The notes under the pieces are model-generated. The model worked only from the letters and a program-made list of their open reading frames with translations, did no database searches and was not told the origin of the DNA. A DNA stretch of 15,403 nt from NCBI GenBank assembly GCA_958435545.1, contig CAUBGU010000035.1, positions 1 through 15,403 of the forward strand, in the 5' to 3' direction. Positions within the stretch are counted from its first letter, which is position 1. Each line of letters starts with the position of its first letter. Source of the DNA: an uncultured Collinsella sp. (lineage in GTDB: Bacteria; Actinomycetota; Coriobacteriia; Coriobacteriales; Coriobacteriaceae). This document shows, piece after piece, positions 1-6,238 of this stretch. Position numbers and translations under genes: made by a program.

Positions 1-796
1 TGGCGATGATGAGGGCCGGACGCGCGCTGCCGGTGGTCTCGGCGATTGAGGTGGCAACGGCATGATCGGGGTCACGGTCCATCACGATGGTGTCGACATC
101 TGCCAGCTCGGCAAAGCGGTACATGCCGCGTCCGTTAACCTTGCTGGCGTCCATGAGGGCGACGCTTTGATGGGCTGCGGCGATCATAGCCGTTTTGGTC
201 TCGGCCATTTGGGGAAAGTCGGTCGTAAAGCCGCAGCGGGGGACAAAAGCGCTGGGGCACATGACGGCAAGGTCGGCGTGGACCATTTGGAGCGCCTGCA
301 TGGTAAGTGGACCGTACAGATAGCGATGACCTTTGCGCAGTGCCCCACCCAGCATGACGACATCGACCGAGGGCATGCTCTCGTCGATGTAATCGGCGAT
401 GGTAATGTCGGCCGTGATGACGGTGATGCCGTCGCGCTGATCGAGGAGCCGGACGAACTCGAGCGCCGTGGTGCCCGAGTCGACAAGCAGCGTGTCGCCA
501 TTGCCGACGAGCTCGATGGCGCTTTGCGCGATGGCCTGCTTGGCGGCGACATTGACGTTGATGCGGCGATCCTGGGTGGATACGGTCAACCGCTTCTGGA
601 GCGACACGGCGCCGCCATGCGTGCGACGCAGCTTGCCGGACTCGGCGAGCGCGTCTAGGTCGGCACGGGCGGTAACGGAGGACACGCCAAAGGTCTGGGC
701 GATTTCTGCCACCTGCACCGAGGCGTTATGCTCGAGCATCTCCATGATGGCGGAACGACGCTCATCGGCGAAAGCTCGGGTTGTTGCGTGGGCCAT
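1..796 (-). CDS. DeoR-family transcriptional regulator (3' end cut by window edge)
   Basis: The reading frame runs from ATG at 796-794 through 265 codons to the left edge with no stop, so the C-terminus is missing. A GGAG ribosome site lies about 6 bases before the ATG. The N-terminus (about residues 11-65) is a DeoR-type winged helix-turn-helix: DERRSAIMEML, then VSSVTARADLDALAESG and the family hallmark LRRTHGGAV at 57-64. The remainder looks like the DeoRC sugar-phosphate sensor: DSGTT at 106-110, MLGG at 148-151, CGFTTDF at 188-194 and MDASK at 215-219. Family members are usually repressors released by a phosphorylated sugar intermediate. It is divergent from the class II aldolase, so it probably controls that gene and itself. 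The effector cannot be read from the sequence. A DeoR assignment is firm; the target is inference. Confidence 0.92.
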   Translation of the reverse strand, partial: MAHATTRAFADERRSAIMEMLEHNASVQVAEIAQTFGVSSVTARADLDALAESGKLRRTHGGAVSLQKRLTVSTQDRRINVNVAAKQAIAQSAIELVGNGDTLLVDSGTTALEFVRLLDQRDGITVITADITIADYIDESMPSVDVVMLGGALRKGHRYLYGPLTMQALQMVHADLAVMCPSAFVPRCGFTTDFPQMAETKTAMIAAAHQSVALMDASKVNGRGMYRFAELADVDTIVMDRDPDHAVATSIAETTGSARPALIIA

Positions 797-1131
797 AGTT
801 GCTCCATCATCGTCTGAAATTTGCAGGAATTGTGTTGACTCTATTTTCGTTCATTTTCTTTTTGAGTAAGAAAACACCTTTCGATTACTTATCTTTTCTA
901 TAAAAGAAAGACGCTGAACGCTCAAAATTCAATATCGAACATGTCCACTCGGCTCAAATTCCTTCCGTTTACTTTTCAAAAACGACTGTATTGACCTGCA
1001 TGGGCTCAATATCTCGCGCGTGTAAAGCCGCTGAATTTCATACAATGAGCGCAGCAAAACGCAAGGTAAAACGCCTTGTGAACAACTACGCCCGATGTCC
1101 AGATGCGGGCGAGGGAGAGGAGCAAACGCTC
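797..1131. promoter_or_regulatory. divergent control region with candidate DeoR operators
   Basis: This 335-base gap separates the divergent DeoR regulator and aldolase and holds no convincing gene; the reading frame upstream of the aldolase start (from 991) has no ribosome site or conserved-looking protein. The stretch 840-985 is markedly AT-rich. T-rich repeats of the TTTCG kind occur at 845-859 (TTTTCGTTCATTTTC) and 879-893 (CTTTCGATTACTTATC region), with a related TATCGAAC at 932-941. They resemble the TTTCRTTTT-like operators described for sugar-linked DeoR proteins such as AgaR and GatR. A possible -10 TACAAT is at 1041-1046 and TATAAA at 899-904, but neither has a good -35. The leader also has a small hairpin, CAAGG/CCTTG, near 1062-1078. 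Confidence 0.4.
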
Positions 1132-1989
1132 ATGGCACTTGTTACCACCGAAAAGATGCTCAAGGACGCTCAGGCCGGCCACTACGCTGTTGGCGCGTTC
1201 AACGTCGAGAACCTCGAGTTTGTTATGGCCGTTCTGGCCGCTGCCGAGGAGACCAAGTCCCCCGTCATCATGCAGACCACCCCGGGCACCATCAAGACCG
1301 CTGGTCTGGACTACTTCTACGGCATGGTCAAGGCTGCCGCCGAGCGCGCTTCCGTGCCCGTCGCTCTGCACCTCGATCACGGCGATGGCTATGACCGCTG
1401 CATGCAGGCTTTCCGCACCGGCTACACCTCTGTCATGATCGACGGTTCGCACGAGTCCTTCGAGGACAACATCGCCCTGACCAAGTCCGTCGCCGATGCT
1501 GGCCGCGCCATGGGCGTGCCCGTCGAGGCAGAGCTCGGCAAGGTTGGCGGCAAGGAGGACGACGGTCCCGCGGTTGAGGGCGAGAGCCCCTACACCGATC
1601 CGGCTGAGGCCAAGGAGTTCGTCGAGCGTACCGGCTGCACCTCCCTCGCAATTGGCGTTGGCACCAGCCACGGTGTGTACACGAGCGATCCGCACATCGA
1701 GCAGTCCGTGGTCAAGGCCATCCGCGACGCCGTCGACGTGCCGCTGGTCCTGCACGGCACCTCCGGTGTGCCCGATGAGCAGGTTGCCGAGGCTGTGAAG
1801 AACGGCATCTGCAAGGTTAACTACGCCACTGAGCTGCGTCAGGCCTACACCAAGGGCTTCATGGCCTACATGGCCGAGAACCCCGCCTGCTTCGATCCTA
1901 AGAAGCCGGCCAAGGAGGGTATGCGTGAGATCACCGAGCTGGTTAAGATCCGCATGACCAACCTCAACTCTGTGGGCAAAGCAGAGTAA
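1132..1989 (+). CDS. class II ketose-bisphosphate aldolase (fructose- or tagatose-bisphosphate type)
   Basis: A 285-residue zinc-dependent class II aldolase that reversibly splits a ketose 1,6-bisphosphate into dihydroxyacetone phosphate and glyceraldehyde 3-phosphate in the cytoplasm. The start at 1132 (MALVTTEKML) is chosen because GGGAGAGGAG lies just upstream and the family begins here; the frame is open further upstream but without support. Visible motifs: GAFNVEN at 21-27, LHLDHGDGYD at 79-88 with catalytic Asp82 and zinc ligand His83, IDGSHESFEDN at 103-113, GTSHGVY at 177-183 with His180, LHGTSG at 207-212 with His208, and KVNYATELR at 228-236. Length and motifs fit the GatY/KbaY/Fba group. 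Fructose versus tagatose bisphosphate cannot be decided from sequence alone. The divergent DeoR regulator hints at induction by a specific sugar rather than a purely housekeeping role. Confidence 0.93.
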   Translation: MALVTTEKMLKDAQAGHYAVGAFNVENLEFVMAVLAAAEETKSPVIMQTTPGTIKTAGLDYFYGMVKAAAERASVPVALHLDHGDGYDRCMQAFRTGYTSVMIDGSHESFEDNIALTKSVADAGRAMGVPVEAELGKVGGKEDDGPAVEGESPYTDPAEAKEFVERTGCTSLAIGVGTSHGVYTSDPHIEQSVVKAIRDAVDVPLVLHGTSGVPDEQVAEAVKNGICKVNYATELRQAYTKGFMAYMAENPACFDPKKPAKEGMREITELVKIRMTNLNSVGKAE

Positions 1990-2022
1990 CAGCAAGGGTA
2001 CTCCGACTCGCTACATATCCCG

Positions 2023-2147
2023 GGGAGGGACGAGGGCTTAGTTCCCCAATCGTCCTCGGGCATGCAAAAAGCCTCGCTGCGCACTTCGTGCGGCGAGGCT
2101 TTTTGCCCCCTGCGGAAAGATTGGGGAACTAAGCCCTCGTCTCTCCC
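2023..2147. repeat. 29-bp inverted repeat enclosing the terminator
   Basis: Arms at 2023-2051 and 2119-2147 are reverse complements over 29 bases except for one position (2028/2142), which would be a G-U pair in rightward RNA. The core shared by both arms is CGAGGGCTTAGTTCCCCAAT. The arms flank a separate terminator hairpin (2066-2104), so the whole is a 125-bp nested palindrome between the convergent aldolase and HAD genes. Arms this long are not needed for termination. It may be a small non-autonomous element or a dispersed palindromic repeat. Confidence 0.85.
2066..2104. terminator. bidirectional intrinsic terminator between convergent genes
   Basis: AAAAAGCCTCGC (2066-2077) pairs with GCGAGGCTTTTT (2093-2104), with an inner CGCA/TGCG stem around a CTTCG loop. 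The A run on the left and T run on the right give a U-tract in either direction. It can end aldolase transcripts (+) and those of the HAD/AraC genes (-). Confidence 0.85.
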
Positions 2148-2210
2148 AGGTTGACCTACTCGAGGTCGTCGCCCTTGTGGCGTTGGGGCTGAAAGGGTGG
2201 GGCGCGGGGG

Positions 2211-2834
2211 TTACTTGGTTGTTAGGGTTAGCAGGTCGTTGGGGGTTTTGAGGTTGTAGGTGGCATTTGGGATATCTTGGTGTGATCCCCATGCTGCTCT
2301 GGCAAAACTGACCCCTGCTGAAGTTGCGCATTGTTCGTCGTAGACGGTGTCGCCAACGTAGACGACGTTGCCAGGATTCGCGCACGTACGCCGGAGATAT
2401 TCGAGCATGGGAGCGGGTGCGGGTTTATGTTCGGTTGTGTCTTCGACAAGGATGATGTGCTCAAAATACTTATCGAAGCCAAGGGGTGCAATTTCTTCTG
2501 CGTATTCGTCGCGCGCACGTGAGGAGACGATGCCAAGTTTGCAGCCGTTGTCGGAGAGTGTTGCGATAACTTCGTGCAAGCCGGGAAACACGCTGATGGT
2601 GCTTTTAAAGCTGGCGGCAACTTGGCACCAGCGATCCAGCGTTGCCTGTGAGTAGATCCCAAGTTTCTCAAGGGCGTTCTTGCCGGGTATGCCGAGGGCA
2701 AATTCAAGCTCGTGTCGGGGGAGCGTTTTGCCGGTTTCTTCTTGGACAACCTGGCCAAGCGATGACAGAACGCTTTCTTCTGTATCTGCCAATGTCCCAT
2801 CAACGTCAAATACGATATGGTCAAAGTGCTTCAT
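2211..2834 (-). CDS. HAD-superfamily phosphatase (phosphoglycolate phosphatase-like)
   Basis: A 207-residue HAD hydrolase of subfamily IA; family members remove phosphate from small phosphorylated metabolites through an aspartyl-phosphate intermediate with magnesium. Start at 2834 has GAGGAG about 8 bases upstream. All four HAD motifs are visible: motif I FDVDGTLADT with nucleophile Asp10 and acid/base Asp12, motif II IVSSR at 102-106, motif III Lys137 in EHKPAP, and motif IV GDTVYDEQ at 161-168 with Asp162 and Asp166. The helical cap lies between motif I and II (about 16-80). Resemblance is to Gph/PpaX-type enzymes, but the substrate is not determinable. It follows the AraC-family gene by 56 bases on the same strand, so the two may be co-transcribed. 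Confidence 0.9.
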   Translation of the reverse strand: MKHFDHIVFDVDGTLADTEESVLSSLGQVVQEETGKTLPRHELEFALGIPGKNALEKLGIYSQATLDRWCQVAASFKSTISVFPGLHEVIATLSDNGCKLGIVSSRARDEYAEEIAPLGFDKYFEHIILVEDTTEHKPAPAPMLEYLRRTCANPGNVVYVGDTVYDEQCATSAGVSFARAAWGSHQDIPNATYNLKTPNDLLTLTTK

Positions 2835-2890
2835 ATGGTTGCTCCTCTCTGTTGTTTGCCTGCAAGTTTGATGCGGTGACAGAAGAAAGG

Positions 2891-3829
2891 CTAGCGGGAT
2901 TTCTGCCTGGTGCTATCGAGATTCTGCCTCGCTGCTCGATAGCTCGAAGGAGTGCATCCCATTTGTTCTTTAAATACCTGACCAAGATGGCTTGCTGTCG
3001 CAAAGCCGCATTGGCGCGCGACTGTCTGGACCGTTCGCGTGGTGTGTGCCAAAAGTTCGCAAGCACGGTTTACGCGGTATGCGCGCAGATATGCCGCCGG
3101 GGTCGTTCCTGCGCAAGCTTCGATAATGCGGTAACACTCTCTTTCGCTTACGCCGGCTGCGGATGCCATCTGGGGCACATCTATAGCGGCTGCATAGTTT
3201 GCGCGGATATAGTCCAGGATTGCCTTGAACTGTACGTCGCGGTTGGTCATCCAAGAGGCGTTGTCGGAGGAAAAAAGCGGTTCGGCCTTGGCGTAAATCT
3301 GAATCCAGAGCTCTGACAAGCTATTCCGAAGCGCCATCTCGTTCTGCGGTCGTTGAAGGTCGTGGTCAAAGGAACTCTTTAGCAAATCGATAAAGGGCAT
3401 ATCGTCGGGGTTGGTGGGCGACCATTTGAGCACATCGACGCCTCGACATTGCAGCAAAGGATTGATATAGCGCTTTTGAAGGCGTCCCGCGGGATCGCCG
3501 AGCATCGACGGCTGAAAGATATGCAACATTTGAATGGCTGGTGCCGAATTGGGTGATTGCAGCGTGCTGTGCAAAACGCCGCCGTTGATAAAGCCGGCGG
3601 ACCCTTCCTCAAAGCGTACGTGCTCATGAGCCGCGCGCGTTCGATAGTCAATCGCTCCCTGCTCCATGTAGAAAAGCTCAACTTCGGAATGCCAGTGCCA
3701 GGGGACGGAATTGCCCGGATAGCGAGCGAATTCTGCGCGTTCGGCAATATAGGGCCAGTCTTCGGCGGTCTCGGGAAACGCTTCCTCGCGTCCTCCGCGG
3801 TGCAATTCTATGTGATCCATGTTTCGCAT
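2891..3829 (-). CDS. AraC-family transcriptional regulator with N-terminal cupin domain
   Basis: A 312-residue protein. The N-terminal part has a cupin-like ligand pocket: PWHWHSEVELFYMEQG at 43-58 with His45 and His47, and GGVLHS at 83-88. The C-terminal 100 residues (about 199-298) are an AraC/XylS DNA-binding domain with two helix-turn-helix units; the second contains VQTVARQCGFATASHLGQVF at 267-286, followed by the family ending MGCTPSSYR at 290-298. Such proteins typically activate or repress sugar-use genes. Starts at 3829 or 3820 (MDHIEL) are both possible; neither has a clear ribosome site, so the start is uncertain. It precedes the HAD phosphatase. No target operon is obvious in the window. 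Confidence 0.9.
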   Translation of the reverse strand: MRNMDHIELHRGGREEAFPETAEDWPYIAERAEFARYPGNSVPWHWHSEVELFYMEQGAIDYRTRAAHEHVRFEEGSAGFINGGVLHSTLQSPNSAPAIQMLHIFQPSMLGDPAGRLQKRYINPLLQCRGVDVLKWSPTNPDDMPFIDLLKSSFDHDLQRPQNEMALRNSLSELWIQIYAKAEPLFSSDNASWMTNRDVQFKAILDYIRANYAAAIDVPQMASAAGVSERECYRIIEACAGTTPAAYLRAYRVNRACELLAHTTRTVQTVARQCGFATASHLGQVFKEQMGCTPSSYRAARQNLDSTRQKSR

Positions 3830-3854
3830 GGCATCAGTATAAAGCGCGATGGGC

Positions 3855-4064
3855 TTAGATTGCTCTTGCCTGTTCGGGGAACGCCTTGTCTAGGGATGCT
3901 TGGAGCTTTTCGAAGGATGCTCGCAAGTTGTGGCTCTGGTCTGTTGAGCGTTTGGCTTTTGTGGTGGGGGAGTCGAGGAGACCGTTTCTCTGTGTCGGGG
4001 GGAAGGAGAAAAGGTTTGCATGTTTTAGGGATGGCTGCTGTGCTGCGTCATTGGAAGAATGCAT
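3855..4064 (-). CDS. small hypothetical ORF, 69 codons, unrecognised
   Basis: An open frame with ATG at 4064-4062 and TAA at 3857-3855, ending 25 bases before the AraC-family start. In its favour is a good ribosome site, GAGGAGG, 10 bases upstream of the ATG, and the correct direction to be the first gene of the AraC/HAD unit. The product is hydrophilic, starts MHSSNDAAQQPS and ends SLDKAFPEQARAI. It has no recognisable domain, membrane segment or signal peptide. It may be a small gene, a leader ORF or chance. Confidence 0.3.
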   Translation of the reverse strand: MHSSNDAAQQPSLKHANLFSFPPTQRNGLLDSPTTKAKRSTDQSHNLRASFEKLQASLDKAFPEQARAI

Positions 4065-4317
4065 GCTTATGCGGCCTCCTCGATGTCCACCAAAAGGTTG
4101 CGCACGGGGTGTGCTGCTAGGTCCCGTGCGTTGGCAGTATTATGCCGCGGCTGCTGCAAAGAAGCGCTAAAGAAAGGCTTAATCTGGTTTGGTGTTCCGA
4201 TGAAACCGCAGGTAAAAGCTATCGAGTAACACTCTTGAAAGGTTTTGAGCTTAAGGGCTTTCTAAGGTTTGTGGCGTAGACGTGGCGCGGACGTGCGGAG
4301 CGTGTGAATGCTCGCTG
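4065..4317. other. intergenic stretch without a supported gene
   Basis: Between the 69-codon ORF and the Nudix-Vsr gene. A minus-strand frame is open for 65 codons from 4261 to a stop at 4069-4067, two bases before the 69-codon ORF, but it has no ATG and no ribosome site near its TTG or GTG codons. It could be a gene remnant. At 4198-4213 the sequence CGATGAAACCGCAGGT matches 8580-8595 in another gap at 15 of 16 positions. Confidence 0.4.
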
Positions 4318-5304
4318 TTAGCGCTGCGGCTCTGCGGCGCGCACCTGCTCGATGACCTTTTCCATGGTGGCGTCGATGCGGTCTTTTTTGAGCTCGCATT
4401 CCCAGATGGTTATGGGTGTCCAGCCCATTTGGGTGAGTGCGTTGATGGCTGCTCGGTCGCGCTCGACGTTGCGACGGAACTTTGCCTCCCAAAACTCAAC
4501 GTTGCGCTTGGGCTGGCTCGGATTGCACTTGGGGCAGCGGTGCCAAAAGCAGCCGTTGACGAAGATGGCGATCTTGCGCCCGGGAAAGGCGATGTCGGGT
4601 TTTCCAGGCACCTTCCATTCCAGACGGTATCCCGTAAGGCCCGCGGCCCGTAGGCGCTGGCGAACGAGCAGCTCGGGCTTGGTGTTGGCGCGTTTGTTGC
4701 CCTTCATGGACTTTTTGATGGCGGCGCGACGGCGTACCAGTTCGCGCTCGTCGGCGGAAAGGTCCGAGGTATCGATGCCGTCGAGCAGACCGGGCTTGGG
4801 ACGCTTTTTGCTACGGCGCTTAGGTGCGCGCTTGGGTTTGGTGGCGGGGTGTTCGGTCGTGGTGACCTCGGCGTCATCGGCGGAGCTTGCCTCAAGCCGA
4901 TCTTCTTTCAGCTCAATCAGGGCATCGATAAGCCCCTTGTCGGCGGGCATCCATTCCACCGTGGCAAGCGAGGCGCGCGGAATCCAGCGGATATCGAGCT
5001 GTCGGTCATGTTTCTGAGGCTCATCGGATTCATCGGCGAGCGAGCAGTAGTAGCACTCCATGGAGAGATGAAAATCGGGGTAGTCATACTCAACGGTATA
5101 GAAATCGCGCAGGTTGGTAACTTTTACCTGCAGCTCTTCCATGAGCTCGCGGCGCACGGCGTCTTCGGGTGTCTCGCCGCGCATGAGCTTGCCGCCCGGG
5201 AATTCCCAAAGTCCTTGCATGTCGCCGTAGCCGCGCTGCACGGCAAGCAGCTCATCGGATCCTTCTTTGCGAATGATCCCAGCGGCAACATGAACAGTCT
5301 TCAA
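4318..5304 (-). CDS. Nudix (MutT-like) hydrolase fused to Vsr-type DNA mismatch endonuclease
   Basis: A 328-residue two-domain protein. Residues 1-135 are a Nudix hydrolase: GLWEFPGGKL at 31-40 and the Nudix box from Gly38 through Glu44 to RELMEEL at 52-58; the usual Gly after EEL is Gln59. This resembles MutT/NudG enzymes that cleave damaged nucleoside triphosphates. A Lys/Arg-rich linker (about 150-172) leads to a Vsr domain at about 195-325: MKGNKRANTKPELLVRQRLR, PGKPDIAFPGRK with the expected catalytic Asp237, VNGCFWHRCPKC at 249-260, FWEAKF and NVERDR. Vsr nicks DNA at T:G mismatches arising from deaminated 5-methylcytosine. Start: TTG at 5304-5302, giving MKTVHVAAGII, with GAGAGGA 6 bases upstream. 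The frame stays open to 5871, but that part is antisense to the ABC gene. No cytosine methyltransferase, the usual vsr neighbour, is present. Confidence 0.9.
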   Translation of the reverse strand: MKTVHVAAGIIRKEGSDELLAVQRGYGDMQGLWEFPGGKLMRGETPEDAVRRELMEELQVKVTNLRDFYTVEYDYPDFHLSMECYYCSLADESDEPQKHDRQLDIRWIPRASLATVEWMPADKGLIDALIELKEDRLEASSADDAEVTTTEHPATKPKRAPKRRSKKRPKPGLLDGIDTSDLSADERELVRRRAAIKKSMKGNKRANTKPELLVRQRLRAAGLTGYRLEWKVPGKPDIAFPGRKIAIFVNGCFWHRCPKCNPSQPKRNVEFWEAKFRRNVERDRAAINALTQMGWTPITIWECELKKDRIDATMEKVIEQVRAAEPQR

Positions 5305-5351
5305 CAGGAGTCCTCTCTCAATATCATCACGTGGCAGGCTAGCTACCCCTA

Positions 5352-5369
5352 CCTTACACAACGGTAAGG
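5352..5369. promoter_or_regulatory. candidate operator upstream of the BceAB-like genes
   Basis: CCTTAC (5352-5357) and GTAAGG (5364-5369) form a palindrome with a 6-base spacer; a further GTAAG half-site is at 5375-5379. The CTTAC-n-GTAAG form is common among TetR-family operators. No TetR gene is in the window, so the binder is unknown. Confidence 0.35.
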
Positions 5370-5414
5370 CAAGCGTAAGCCATATCGATGGTAGCTGACT
5401 CGTCTTCTTGCGAC

Positions 5415-5420
5415 TATAGA
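5415..5420 (+). promoter_or_regulatory. candidate -10 element for the BceAB-like transporter
   Basis: TATAGA at 5415-5420 sits 33 bases before the ATG at 5453. The hexamer 17 bases upstream (5392-5397, TAGCTG) is a poor -35, so the promoter is either weak, activator-dependent or elsewhere. Confidence 0.35.
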
Positions 5421-5452
5421 TGCCGTAGACTAATCGCAAGAAAGGACTCGGT

Positions 5453-6238
5453 ATGCAAACCACGCACATGGCGACCCCGGTACTGGAGGTCGCGCATCTC
5501 GAAAAGGTATATGGAGCGCTGGGCAACGTGACCCGCGCGCTCAACGACGTCAGCTTTACGGTCAACCGCGGCGAATTTGTTGGCATCATGGGCGCTTCGG
5601 GATCGGGCAAGTCGACCCTGCTCAACTGCGTGTCGACCATCGATAGCGCCACAAGTGGCACGATCCGCATCAACGGCCAGGACGTAACACGCATGAAGCA
5701 GGCTAAGCTTTCGCAGTTCCGCCGCGAGGAGCTCGGCTTTATCTTCCAGGATTCCAACCTGCTCGATACACTCACGGCACGCGAGAACATCGCCCTGCCG
5801 CTCACCATTGCCCGCACAAACTCGGCAGAGATCTCGACCCGCGTGCAGGATGTGGCAGCGCGCCTGTCCATCAGTCAGGTGCTCGACAAGTATCCCTACC
5901 AGATGTCCGGCGGGCAGCAGCAGCGCGTTGCCGCGGCTCGCGCACTCGTCACCGACCCCACCATGATCATGGCCGACGAGCCCACCGGCGCCCTCGATTC
6001 CAAGAGCGCTCGCCTGCTGCTCGAGAGCCTGGAGGCCCTTAACCGCCGCCTGCGAGCCACCGTACTCATGGTCACGCACGACAGCTTTGCCGCCAGCTAC
6101 ACGAGCCGTGTGCTGTTTATCCGCGACGGCAAGATCTTCACCGAGCTGCGCCGCGGCGACACCGACCGCCGAGAGTTCTTCGACCGCATTATGGAGGTCG
6201 TTGCCATGATGGGCGGTGAGGGCTCCGATGCTCTGTAA
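5453..6238 (+). CDS. ABC transporter ATP-binding protein, BceA/MacB-like
   Basis: A 261-residue nucleotide-binding subunit that powers the permease encoded next. Visible motifs: Walker [10 protein letters not shown] at 47-55, Q-loop Gln99 in FIFQDSNLL, signature SGGQQQR at 152-158, Walker B MIMADEP at 171-177 with Glu176, D-loop GALD at 179-182, and H-loop His209 in VTHD. The [18 protein letters not shown] segment and the partner permease fit the BceA/LolD/MacB group, used for antimicrobial-peptide resistance or lipoprotein-type mechanotransmission. The start at 5453 has AAAGGA 6 bases upstream; Met6 at 5468 is a less supported alternative. Its last codons overlap the permease start by 11 bases, indicating translational coupling. 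Confidence 0.95.
   Translation: MQTTHMATPVLEVAHLEKVYGALGNVTRALNDVSFTVNRGEFVGIMGASGSGKSTLLNCVSTIDSATSGTIRINGQDVTRMKQAKLSQFRREELGFIFQDSNLLDTLTARENIALPLTIARTNSAEISTRVQDVAARLSISQVLDKYPYQMSGGQQQRVAAARALVTDPTMIMADEPTGALDSKSARLLLESLEALNRRLRATVLMVTHDSFAASYTSRVLFIRDGKIFTELRRGDTDRREFFDRIMEVVAMMGGEGSDAL

Noticed and set aside
62..658. 198-codon plus-strand open frame
   Set aside because: Antisense to the DeoR regulator, whose helix-turn-helix and sensor motifs are clear on the minus strand; typical high-GC shadow frame.
991..1131. N-terminal extension of the aldolase from 991
   Set aside because: No ribosome site at 991, the extra 47 residues look non-conserved, and a strong ribosome site sits just before 1132.
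1006..1995. 329-codon minus-strand frame opposite the aldolase
   Set aside because: Covers exactly the aldolase in antisense and has the low-complexity composition of a shadow frame.
2642..3316. 224-codon plus-strand frame across the HAD/AraC junction
   Set aside because: Antisense to two well-supported genes, with no domain or ribosome site.
5305..5871. Extension of the Nudix-Vsr frame upstream to 5871
   Set aside because: The upstream part is antisense to the ABC ATPase and its control region; the TTG at 5304 has a good ribosome site and gives a normal Nudix N-terminus.
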